Assembly (NCBI GenBank): GCA_003225295.1
Contig: QHYZ01000071.1
Coordinates: forward strand, 1 to 57,985
DNA: 57,985 nucleotides
Origin: Acidobacteriota bacterium
Lineage (GTDB): Bacteria > Acidobacteriota > Terriglobia > Acidiferrales > UBA7541
Direction: 5' to 3'
In this document: positions 42,576-50,391 of the stretch, in pieces
Numbering within the stretch: position 1 is the stretch's first letter
How the letters are laid out: each line of letters starts with the position of its first letter
Notes under the pieces: generated by a model
Databases searched by the model: none
What the model was told of the DNA's origin: nothing
The model's input: only the letters and a program-made list of their open reading frames with translations
Translations under genes and position numbers: made by a program

Positions 42576-44212
42576 ATTTTTTGGCTCGCTGTACTGCGTT
42601 CCTCGCTGGGAACACTTTTGGGCTTCGAAACAAAGAAAGGCATGATCTTTCCGCTTACCGTCGGAACAGGAAATTCCCGGACGATTTGCAGCATGTTGGA
42701 CTGTTTCCACATCTCCGTGCCGGATTGCGACCAGGAATCAGGGCTGGCTTCCGCTCGTCGGAGGAGATTCAAGAATCGATCCAAGACCTCGGTTTCCTGG
42801 ATTTCTCCCACTCGAGGACTCACAAGCAGTTGCAGGTGGGTGAACCCGCGCGAATCTTCCTTCTCGACCAACTGATAATCGGTGCTTCTGCCGCCAAAGC
42901 GCTCCGGGAGATCTCTTTCAACTATGCGGATGAAGTCGGTGTCAACAAAGGTCACACCTTCCCCTGTTAGCTTCTCGTAACTCCGTATGTTGTTCAGGCA
43001 CGCATCAAATCCGACTTGCCCAAAGACGCAGGCGCAACTTTCGGAAGAGATCTCGCCATAATCCCCCATGCCCACATTGAGGAGAATCTTGGGGGATTCG
43101 TAAAGAAGCGAAGTGAACAAATAAGATTCAACGAACAAGTCCGAATGTGGAACGTTTTGACGATGGGAAATGATCGCGGTCGTATCTTTGTACAGGTGAC
43201 AATGGTCGCTCTGCGGATGGTTTTGGTCACAGCCGGCGGCAATCACCCCGGCCTCTGAGATCCCGTATACGGGAACTGGTGCCCCGCCCACGGCTTCGAT
43301 CTCCGTCCTCTTTTGCGGAGTGAGGGGCTCGCCCGTCACCAGGAATTTCGTGCCTTTGATGTTGAGATTTTTTTCTGCCGCTGCAATGCAGACGCGGACG
43401 GCCGAGGAAGCGAACGTATAAACGACACAGTTCTCGTGTTGTTGTAGCGCTGCTGCGGCCCACTCCGCGACTTTCAGAGCATCCTCCAGCCCCACATACT
43501 CGGGCTCGGCCAAACGACAGCCATGCAGTTTGCCAAGGGTGAAGATGAGCTTCGTGCCCCATTTCTTCTCCCAGTTGACGTTGAGCTGATCTTCTGGCAC
43601 CTGGGAAAACCATCTTTGAACCGGATTGCCGATATCTGCGAACCGCAGGCTCGAATTGATGCCTGGTGCGCCAGGAAAGATCGGAAACCAGTTCGCGATG
43701 GGCGCCTTCAAGCAGCCATGCATGTTCAGGAAAAGAGCGTCGTAGAGCGATCGCTGATGTAAGTAGTCAAAGTCGATTCGGACTCTCGTGCCCGCGCTCC
43801 GTGTAGCGCCGCTTCGCACTTCGTAAACGTAGGAGAGAAAAGGATTATCGAACATGCCTTCTTGGCACCAGAACTCGATGCCATTGCGCACCACCGGCAC
43901 TTTGCCTTTGAATTCGTCAACGGTGAAATACACTCCCTCGTTTTCCAGAGTGCGCAGCGCTCGCTCGATTCCGTCTTTTCCCACCCAGGTTTTCAAGTCA
44001 TTGAACTGGATTCGCTTGCGCTCAAGTAACTTCAGATATGGGCTGCAGGCGTATTGGAAGATTCCTTTTTCGACAAAACTCAGGAAGTTTTCCTCGCGCG
44101 CCAAGACCCGTTTTCGGATGGAATCATTTGCCTTGGCGAGCGCTTCGTCGGGCGTCATTCGCTGTTCAGCGAATCTTCGAAATCCCTCCACGAATCGGTC
44201 GTACTTTCTCAT
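42572..44212 (-). CDS. PaaK-like adenylate-forming enzyme (phenylacetate-CoA ligase family)
   Basis: The 546-residue protein resembles PaaK-type AMP ligases: a Ser/Gly/Thr-rich phosphate loop (RSGATRSAGTRVRI at about residue 133), the central FLVTGEPLTPQKRTEIEAVG and VYGISEAG motifs, and a C-terminal SGKIMPFF that carries the likely catalytic lysine. Extra N- and C-terminal stretches make it longer than PaaK (about 430). Such enzymes activate aryl or acyl acids to acyl-AMP and pass them to CoA, a carrier protein or an amine. It is first in an operon with hemB and hemA and has a sigma-54-type promoter 110 bases upstream. The phosphate loop deviates from the usual SSGTTG form, so activity needs caution. 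Coupling an aminolevulinate-derived unit to an acid is a possible role, by inference. Confidence 0.75.
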   Translation of the reverse strand: MRKYDRFVEGFRRFAEQRMTPDEALAKANDSIRKRVLAREENFLSFVEKGIFQYACSPYLKLLERKRIQFNDLKTWVGKDGIERALRTLENEGVYFTVDEFKGKVPVVRNGIEFWCQEGMFDNPFLSYVYEVRSGATRSAGTRVRIDFDYLHQRSLYDALFLNMHGCLKAPIANWFPIFPGAPGINSSLRFADIGNPVQRWFSQVPEDQLNVNWEKKWGTKLIFTLGKLHGCRLAEPEYVGLEDALKVAEWAAAALQQHENCVVYTFASSAVRVCIAAAEKNLNIKGTKFLVTGEPLTPQKRTEIEAVGGAPVPVYGISEAGVIAAGCDQNHPQSDHCHLYKDTTAIISHRQNVPHSDLFVESYLFTSLLYESPKILLNVGMGDYGEISSESCACVFGQVGFDACLNNIRSYEKLTGEGVTFVDTDFIRIVERDLPERFGGRSTDYQLVEKEDSRGFTHLQLLVSPRVGEIQETEVLDRFLNLLRRAEASPDSWSQSGTEMWKQSNMLQIVREFPVPTVSGKIMPFFVSKPKSVPSEERSTASQKI

Positions 44213-44335
44213 CTAGAAATGAGTCGGGCATTCACGCCGACTGTCTCCTCTGGGGCTCGTCGCTCTCCCAAAGCTGTTTGGGAGGCTGAACTGTTTGTAG
44301 GGGCCTTTTACTGTCTGCACCACATGGAGGAGAGA

Positions 44336-44351
44336 GGCACCTTTGTGACCA
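44336..44351 (-). promoter_or_regulatory. Sigma-54-type promoter for the ligase-hemB-hemA operon
   Basis: Read on the minus strand, TGGTCACAAAGGTGCC has -24 and -12 elements (TGG, GTGC) with exact spacing. Predicted start near 44325, leader about 113 bases to the ATG at 44212. Confidence 0.5.
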
Positions 44352-44534
44352 ATAATCAGCCTCCAGACCCCACCGTAAGTCGTTTGTTTTATATATGTTA
44401 TGAAAATTCCGGTCTCCAAGCTCCTCTCTTCAGCGAATCCTAAGGGCAAAAGTGGAAACGGCTTTCCATGCGTCTCTGGCGCATAAAACCCCAATCATTG
44501 ACAGTTTCGGTCACTTCATACGGATTTTGGGGGA

Positions 44535-44908
44535 CAGTGATCAACGCCTTCCGAACGAAGGCGATAGCGATTCCCGAGATGATCATGATCCGTGTTCCGA
44601 CCGAAGATGATCAGTGATTCCCGAATGATCGTGATCAGTTACTGGTGATCTCTCTGGAACGGTGATCACGGAATCCTTCCCACAGGCCGAGGTGACGCTG
44701 GACATCGCAGTAGGCAAGCCATTCTCTCGAAGTAACGCAGAGAAGCGAAAGCGTCCCAACCAGGAGAATGTCCATGGGCGAGATCAAGGAAGTCCCCCTC
44801 CTCGCCTTGGCGCTGAGGCTGGGGCAACGGGAGATCGCCCGAGGTTATTCGATCAGCCAAAGGGACGCACGGGACTGCCTGAAGTGGGCCTCGGGGGGCA
44901 TGAACTAG
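44535..44908 (+). mobile_element. IS21-family insertion sequence remnant (terminal repeats plus istA start)
   Basis: From 44535 to about 44680 there are several imperfect copies of a TGATCA-plus-TTCCCGA motif (for example GTGATCAACGCCTTCCGA and TGATCAGTGATTCCCGA), as in the multi-repeat ends of IS21-like elements. After them an ORF at 44774-44908 (44 residues) resembles the IstA transposase N-terminal HTH: MGEIKEVPLLALALRL, GQREIARGYSISQRDAR. It has a good ribosome-binding site (AGGAG) but stops after the first helix-turn-helix, and no istB or second end is seen. The element is therefore a dead left end. It lies between the ligase operon promoter and the PEP-CTERM gene. Confidence 0.6.
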
Positions 44909-45037
44909 GGCAATGACCCCTCACGAAAAGCCTACGATGGCACTGGAATGTCTCCTTTCAGAAAAACATTGCCGTGTGACACGTCCTGTCATAGAGCTAA
45001 CGCTTTTAGTTACAATGACATATGATGATATGCTATT

Positions 45038-45053
45038 TGGTAGCAGAATTGCC
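45038..45053 (+). promoter_or_regulatory. Sigma-54-type promoter for the PEP-CTERM gene
   Basis: TGGTAGCAGAATTGCC has exact -24/-12 spacing and a TTGCC box, 58 bases before the ATG at 45111. PEP-CTERM genes of XrtA systems are often sigma-54 controlled, which supports it. Confidence 0.65.
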
Positions 45054-45110
45054 TTTACCAACTTCAGCGTCGCCGCAGCGATGTCTATCAGGGTGAATAC
45101 GGAGAATTGG

Positions 45111-45791
45111 ATGAAGCTCTTACGGGCAATTGGGGTTCTAGTTGCACTCATGATCGTGACGCCGCTGGCGCAGGCCGACGGCACGACAAAAATGGAGTTC
45201 ACTGGTGTGAATGGCGCGAATAATGGCGTGTATTACGTCAGCCCATACACCGGGATAATGAACTACGGGACATCCAACGCGCAGACGGTGGTCTTGTTTT
45301 GCGACGATATCAATAATGAAGTTTCTATGAACCAGGTTTGGAATGCCAACGTGACCGGTCTGGCGTCGGGCAATTTCTCGAACACGCGCTACGGGAATGG
45401 CTCCGTCAACCCCAATCTCGGTGGCACGAATCCTCAAACTCTGTATGAAGAAGCCGCTTGGCTGGTAACTCAATTCGCTTCTCATTCTGGGGACTACGTC
45501 AGCCTGCAATATGCTCTGTGGGATCTTATGACTCCTGGGGCGGAGCCCACGAATTTCGCCAATGCTGATGGCACTACGGTGGCGCAGTGGCTGGCTCTGG
45601 CCGCGGCTAATTACGGCCAAATCAATCCCGCGAGCTTCATAATCATCACCAACACAGGGACACTCACCTATAAAGGTCAAGTCCAGGAATTCATCGTGCA
45701 GACCCCGGAGCCGGCCACGGCCGTTCTTTTGCTGATCGGAGTCGTCTCGATGTTCCTTCTCATCCGGCGGAGCCAACAGCAGTCGGCCTAA
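45111..45791 (+). CDS. PEP-CTERM sorting-domain protein (exosortase substrate)
   Basis: The 226-residue protein has a signal peptide (MKLLRAIGVLVALMIV, cleavage near AQADG) and a typical C-terminal sorting tail: TPEPATAVLLLIGVV, more hydrophobic residues, then a basic end (IRRSQQQ). The exosortase encoded at 13631-14566 should cleave at PEP and attach the protein to the envelope or release it into the EPS matrix. The middle part is Asn/Gly/Thr-rich with few cysteines, as in many such matrix proteins; no enzyme motif is seen. The ATG at 45111 has GGAG at ideal spacing; the longer frame from 44913 overlaps the promoter and is rejected. A terminator-like hairpin follows at 45817. Confidence 0.92.
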   Translation: MKLLRAIGVLVALMIVTPLAQADGTTKMEFTGVNGANNGVYYVSPYTGIMNYGTSNAQTVVLFCDDINNEVSMNQVWNANVTGLASGNFSNTRYGNGSVNPNLGGTNPQTLYEEAAWLVTQFASHSGDYVSLQYALWDLMTPGAEPTNFANADGTTVAQWLALAAANYGQINPASFIIITNTGTLTYKGQVQEFIVQTPEPATAVLLLIGVVSMFLLIRRSQQQSA

Positions 45792-45816
45792 TTCTGCCCA
45801 TCCTCTTATTTTGATT

Positions 45817-45858
45817 CTGCCTCCGGACCTCGGTGCGGAGGCAGTTCTCTCTCTCTCT
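45817..45858 (+). terminator. Rho-independent terminator after the PEP-CTERM gene
   Basis: A perfect 9-base stem (CTGCCTCCG with CGGAGGCAG) and a 10-base loop are followed by a pyrimidine-rich run (TTCTCTCTCTCTCT). It begins 25 bases after the stop codon. The tract is CT-alternating, not pure T, so strength is uncertain. Confidence 0.65.
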
Positions 45859-46031
45859 AACGCTGGTAATCCTGCCCGAACTGATTCTGCAGCAGTGCGG
45901 TCTGGCGGATGCTCCGAATAGAACAGCGATTGGTTAGCTCAGTCGCATCCTAGCAGCATCCCCGTGCCTCCGCTCTTCTCTGCTGTTTGCCCGTCGACTA
46001 CGATCCTGGTGGGGCACGAGCCGAGCATTGG

Positions 46032-46712
46032 TCATCGTAAAGAGCGCATCACCGAAGCGCCATAGTAGATGGTGTTATTGAAATATGCGGGTGTCGCCCA
46101 AGACCGCCAGAGTCTAACCCGTTCGAAGCGACCTCCCCGGTAGACGTAGTCGTTGTTCGGGTTGAACTCGCCCAAGGAGTGGGGATTCACGACGTAAATG
46201 ATGGCGTCTTTTCCGGTCTCCAGGGCTAGATGCCAGGTATTACCCGCACTATCCTACAGATCAGGCAACACCGGCGCACCGCAGGAGCCCCAATCCGAAT
46301 CGGCGCTGGATTCCGAAACGGTGTTGTGCACGGTGAAGTAATCGGCCACGTTGAGGGCGTTGCAGCTGGCCGCGGTCTTCCAATTGATGTTTCCCGGCGT
46401 ATCTGCAGTCATACCGCCGCGCTAGACGCCCCACCAAGCCCTCGCTACCGTTGTGCGTAAAGTGAGCACTCCGAGCCGTTGCAGAGTGGGCACCGTGCCA
46501 AGCCCGCCTCAGATAGATCACGCCCTTAAGTAACAACAGATTGCGCGTTCTTTGTACTGCGCAGGATTGAACGTCACCTGACTCGTTGCGTTGCGCAAGG
46601 TTGCGTGGATTGTCGTCGGGCTGCCGCTCTGCTCCAAGCCTGTCGTGGGTCCAGAACATGTAAGCGCTGATAGTGACTCCCATTGGCGTTCTTGGACATG
46701 GCTACAGGCTCG
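46032..46712 (-). pseudogene. Decayed secreted beta-propeller (PQQ-like repeat) gene
   Basis: Read on the minus strand, broken pieces of a protein family common in acidobacterial genomes can be followed. In one frame: SKNANGSHYQRLHVLD; then in another QVTFNPAQYKERA; then GLLLLKGVIYL-like; then a continuous piece from 46412 to 46032 (NVADYFTVHN, APVLPDL, a stop codon at 46254-46256, GNTWHLALETGKDAIIYVV, FNPNNDYVY, PAYFNNTIYYG). At least two frame changes and one internal stop are needed, so it is not functional. The original protein was probably an extracellular beta-propeller. The remnant occupies much of the 1.4-kb gene-free stretch after the PEP-CTERM gene. Confidence 0.55.
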
Positions 46713-47251
46713 AAAGACGCCGTGCCCGTGCTGAAAACAAGGCAGTTACAGACACGATTTTCGTGAGATTTCGCGGGCCGAAGGCCCTGCGGCCCAGCAT
46801 TGACGCGAAACCCATGGTGGCCTGGCACCCTTTGATGGCCTCGTGGATCAGGTCATGACGCGCCGTCCCTACCGTGGTGCACGGAGCGTCTTCTGGATCG
46901 TCGGCAGCGGTTCTGCGCATCAAGGCTCCACGGCAGCCCAAAGACTCCGGAATAGGCACGGCAATCCGGTTGTCGTTCATGGGCTCATTCATGCCAGCTG
47001 GCTCAACCAGATAGAAATCTATTCCCGATTGTCCCACAGAAGCTTCTCGCACCGAACGATTTCACTCCGCTGATGGACTTGCCTCAGCGCCTCATGGCAT
47101 CCTCGCATCACTGCAATAGAATACGTTTATATGAAACGGCCTGCAAAGTCGGTGTCAAAGTCTGGCAGAGGGGGGAAAGGCTTGCACGCATCAGCCGGAA
47201 GAAAGGGCACTGCTGCAGTGTGGTGCGGCGAATCGTCGCAATTTCATGTGT
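46713..47251. other. Gene-free stretch, possibly the decayed upstream part of the propeller gene
   Basis: Open frames exist on both strands (for example 46702-47052 minus), but I recognise no family in them. They may be further debris of the propeller gene or of the element that disrupted it. Confidence 0.3.
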
Positions 47252-48205
47252 TTACTTTCTTCCGCGGGACGGTGTCGTCCCTGAAGAGCCCATCCGGAAC
47301 CGCGAAAGCGCTTGTCCTAAATTCTGAATGAATCTTTCCGAATCATAAACATCCGACTCCATGCCTGTACTTTCCGCGGGTGCAGTTGGTTCGACCTGAT
47401 CGAGCTGAAATTCATGTGCGACCTCTTCAACGATTTTGGGTGAGATCGGTCGCTGGTGTTCAGCGTAAGCATTGATGAGCGAGTGTTCGCAAAGCAGATT
47501 CACCACGCGTGGAATACCTAAAGAATACAAATGGATAGTGTCAACGGTTTGCGGGCTGAAAATCAGTTCACCGCATGCTCCAGCGATCCTTAGCCGCTCG
47601 GCGATGTAGTCATGGGTCTGCTCTTTCGTCAGAGGGGTCGTCTTACAGCGGAGCATGATGCGTTGCCGGAGTTGTCGCAGTTGAGGCAGCTTCAGCTTCT
47701 CTTCCAGCTCTTGCTGTCCGGACAACACGATCTGTAGCAGCTTCTCCGTGGATGTCTCGAGGTTAGTCAACAGCCGAATCTCTTCAAGCACAGCGTGGGT
47801 CAGGTTTTGCGCTTCGTCCACGATGAGCACGGTCGTTTCACCGGCACGGTAACGATCGAGAAGCCATTGATTGAGTCGCATCAACTGCTGACTCTTGTTC
47901 TGAGGTTCGCAGGAAATACCGAACTCCGCCAGAATGAAATCGAACATTTGATTCGTATTCATCCGGGAATTAAATAGAAACGCAGTCCTTGCCCGCCGTT
48001 GATGCAACCAGTCGAGAAGGCGGTTTATTAGCGTGGTTTTTCCTGTGCCGACTTCTCCGATGAGAGTAATGAAACCTTTGCGATTCTGGACGCCATACAT
48101 CAGTCCGCTTAGTGCTTCCTCAGCCTCTTTGGTAAGAAAGAGGTAGCGCGGATCTGGATTGACGTTGAACGGGTTTTCTTTTAGCCCGAAAAAGCTCTTG
48201 TACAT
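47252..48205 (-). CDS. ExeA-like AAA ATPase of the exosortase/EPS system
   Basis: The 317-residue protein starts MYKSFFGLKENPFNVNPDPR, the signature of ExeA/general-secretion-A ATPases. It has Walker A GEVGTGKTT (50-58), Walker B VLIVDEAQNL (about 126-135) and a sensor region QIVLSGQQEL. Related ATPases accompany PEP-CTERM loci; the function is thought to be energising envelope assembly or export. No membrane helix or peptidoglycan-binding domain is fused. The last 50 residues are a flexible tail. It ends the operon activator-wza-barrel-ATPase, 100 bases after the barrel gene. A paralogue lies at 52959-54095. Confidence 0.9.
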   Translation of the reverse strand: MYKSFFGLKENPFNVNPDPRYLFLTKEAEEALSGLMYGVQNRKGFITLIGEVGTGKTTLINRLLDWLHQRRARTAFLFNSRMNTNQMFDFILAEFGISCEPQNKSQQLMRLNQWLLDRYRAGETTVLIVDEAQNLTHAVLEEIRLLTNLETSTEKLLQIVLSGQQELEEKLKLPQLRQLRQRIMLRCKTTPLTKEQTHDYIAERLRIAGACGELIFSPQTVDTIHLYSLGIPRVVNLLCEHSLINAYAEHQRPISPKIVEEVAHEFQLDQVEPTAPAESTGMESDVYDSERFIQNLGQALSRFRMGSSGTTPSRGRK

Positions 48206-48305
48206 GGTTTCTAGACTCTCGCTATCTCCCGCGATGCTGCCCCATTGCTAGCTGTGTTCTGGCGAACAATTACCCGGCAAACGTCAGTATTTTCGCGAAT
48301 CAGGC

Positions 48306-49730
48306 CTATCGCAACACGAAGGGTCTAGGATGCCATCGGAGCCCGAGAGTAATCTGGTGCAAGGTGAAGTTCGTGCTGCAGGTACCCGCTGCGCAAACGG
48401 CTTGATTCGATGCTTGGATTTGGGCAGTGTAACCGATGGTAAAATCGGCATTTCGTCCAAACGGTCGGCTCAGCCCACCGCCCAGGTACCATGAATTATA
48501 TATCTGTGAAGAAGCGGGACTGACAACGCTCCCATTTCGCGAATAGCCCACGTTGAGACTGGCCGCCCATTCCCGGGAAAGTTGACGAGCAAGGCTAAAC
48601 TGCAGTTGATCTGTGATCGCTCCGGCAAAAACTCCGCTCCCACCACTAATACCGTGATCATAACTCAGAGCCATACTACCGCGATTCAAGGCGTAGGTGA
48701 GGCTGGCCCCCCCGGATCCCGAAACTCTGTTCGTAGAGTTGTCAATTGGCACCCGGAGAGTGGTCACGTCGGGTCCGCCAAATAGTTGCAGAGCAATCCT
48801 CCCACTGATCTTGTGACCGTACATGAACTGAACAACTTGATCGTTGATTGCTTGTGGATTGCCAAGATAGCGATAACTGCTAAAGCGGTACTGAACCCCG
48901 AGCGTGTCCGCGCTTGTCAACACATAGTCATAGCCGATATTCAAGTTGACGTTGTTACTTTCGATGTTTCCCGCTTCGACGAAACGGAGGATGCCATACG
49001 TGCCCGCTGCTGTGATTGATCCTCGGGGACTGACTGTGTAGGCCACTTGAGTTGCAAAGGCGTTGCTGTAACGGGGGCCAAAAGTCGTGAAAACGCTTTG
49101 GTTGGGTACATAACTACTCTGCAGACCCGGCAGCGGAGGAGCGAGAGGACCAGCCACACCAGGGATGGACAGAGCTGTTCCGGCACCGAAACCGAACTGG
49201 GTTTCGGGAAGATACGAAAACTGGTCGAGGAAGTGCAGCTGCCATCTCCCCCAATCGAACATTTCTATCAGGCCCAACTGCTGAAACTGAGAATTGCCTT
49301 GTGCGCTGTCCGAGGAAATGCTTGCGCCCCCCGAATAGTTCACGGCCAGCTGTGCCCGGCTCCAGGTTTCAAGCACACTTAAGTTCCCGGTGACAAGACT
49401 GGTCGTATTCCAGTCCAAAGCAGTTGCTTGGTTCAGCGCGCTTGACCGGACGGTATTGGCGTACTGGAAGCCTGGCAACCAGTAACTGTGACGAATTCCT
49501 GGCGTGCCCAGCGTAGGATTCTGCACGCCGGTCAACGGGCGGGTGTCCGGATTCAGGTTGATCGTTGATCCCTGATCGCCATTCGAATCCAGCTCGCCCA
49601 AACCTTGGATCACCGGCGGATACTCGCGGGCCGCAGGCCTTGGCTTGGAGTTATCCTCCTGTGCCGAGAGCAAAGAAGCGCTGAGGAAGAGAGCTGCCGA
49701 TGCTAGCAAAAATCGCATGTGTCGTTTCAT
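48306..49730 (-). CDS. Outer-membrane beta-barrel protein of the EPS/exosortase locus
   Basis: A signal peptide (RFLLASAALFLSASLLSAQ) leads into about 450 residues with alternating hydrophobic/polar beta strands, for example QLAVNYSGGASIS, LGVQYRFSSYRY and ADFTIGYTAQIQ. Strong aromatic girdles and Gly/Ser turns indicate a beta-barrel of perhaps 16-18 strands in the outer membrane. Proteins of this kind in exosortase loci probably serve polymer secretion. It lies 9 bases after the Wza-like gene in one operon, which suggests a joint export function. The precise family is not certain; the last residues (RWHPRPFVLR) do not end in the classical Phe. Confidence 0.8.
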   Translation of the reverse strand: MKRHMRFLLASAALFLSASLLSAQEDNSKPRPAAREYPPVIQGLGELDSNGDQGSTINLNPDTRPLTGVQNPTLGTPGIRHSYWLPGFQYANTVRSSALNQATALDWNTTSLVTGNLSVLETWSRAQLAVNYSGGASISSDSAQGNSQFQQLGLIEMFDWGRWQLHFLDQFSYLPETQFGFGAGTALSIPGVAGPLAPPLPGLQSSYVPNQSVFTTFGPRYSNAFATQVAYTVSPRGSITAAGTYGILRFVEAGNIESNNVNLNIGYDYVLTSADTLGVQYRFSSYRYLGNPQAINDQVVQFMYGHKISGRIALQLFGGPDVTTLRVPIDNSTNRVSGSGGASLTYALNRGSMALSYDHGISGGSGVFAGAITDQLQFSLARQLSREWAASLNVGYSRNGSVVSPASSQIYNSWYLGGGLSRPFGRNADFTIGYTAQIQASNQAVCAAGTCSTNFTLHQITLGLRWHPRPFVLR

Positions 49731-49739
49731 CTAAATCCC

Positions 49740-50378
49740 CTATGGCACTACAATTACGTCGCCAGATTGCAACAAAACATTTTGGTCAGGCCTCTTGCTG
49801 TTGACTGCATCTTTGTAGTTGAAGGGAAGCTTCACTTGTTTGCCATCTTCGATGCGCAAGACATAGATGTTCTTGAGCTTGGCAAATTGTGTGAACCCAC
49901 CGGAGCTCGAAAGCGCCTGCAATACGGTCATGTTAGGCAGCAGCGGAAAGGCACCTGCGCGGGTGACTTCCCCGGTCACATAGATCCGCCGACTATTAAT
50001 TTCCGATACGCTCACGGTAACCTGTGGATCATTCATGAATTTTTTCAGGCCATCAGCGATGACCGCGGAGAGCTGCATGGGCGTCAGGCCAGCGGCTTGC
50101 ACATCGTTCAACAAAGGCAAAGAAATTTTTCCATCCGGTCGGACAGGAACCGCCCGCGAAACCTCGGTCTCTTTCCAAACATCGATACGCAGAACGTCTT
50201 GCGGACCAATCTTGTACTCCGCATCATTCAACTTCCCCCGCGATGTCGTCTCAGACTTCTCACTGGCCGCCGTTTTCTGAGCTGGCGTTTCCGTAGCAGC
50301 CGGCTGTGGCACTTCCTGCGTCTGCCCGAAAGCAAGAGCCAGCCAAGCTGCCATAACCAGGGCGGTTGAGAAATTCAT
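49740..50378 (-). CDS. Polysaccharide export protein (Wza/GumB type, SLBB domain)
   Basis: From ATG 50378 (GGGGAGGA site, 5 bases before) the 212-residue protein has a signal peptide (MNFSTALVMAAWLALAFGQ) and the Poly_export and SLBB domains: YKIGPQDVLRIDVWKE, VRPDGKISLPLLNDVQAAG, VTVSVSEINSRRIYVTGEV and VLQALSSSGGFTQFA. It forms or anchors the periplasmic/outer-membrane export channel. Unlike Wza it has no lipobox cysteine and only one SLBB repeat, as in short BexD/EpsE-type proteins. It lies 13 bases after the activator-like gene and directly before the barrel gene. Confidence 0.92.
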   Translation of the reverse strand: MNFSTALVMAAWLALAFGQTQEVPQPAATETPAQKTAASEKSETTSRGKLNDAEYKIGPQDVLRIDVWKETEVSRAVPVRPDGKISLPLLNDVQAAGLTPMQLSAVIADGLKKFMNDPQVTVSVSEINSRRIYVTGEVTRAGAFPLLPNMTVLQALSSSGGFTQFAKLKNIYVLRIEDGKQVKLPFNYKDAVNSKRPDQNVLLQSGDVIVVP

Positions 50379-50391
50379 TGGATCCTCCCCA

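Noticed and set aside
48266-48285. Weak GG-N10-GC pattern before the first ExeA-like ATPase gene
   Set aside because: -12 element reads TTCGC; the gene is likely read from the upstream operon.
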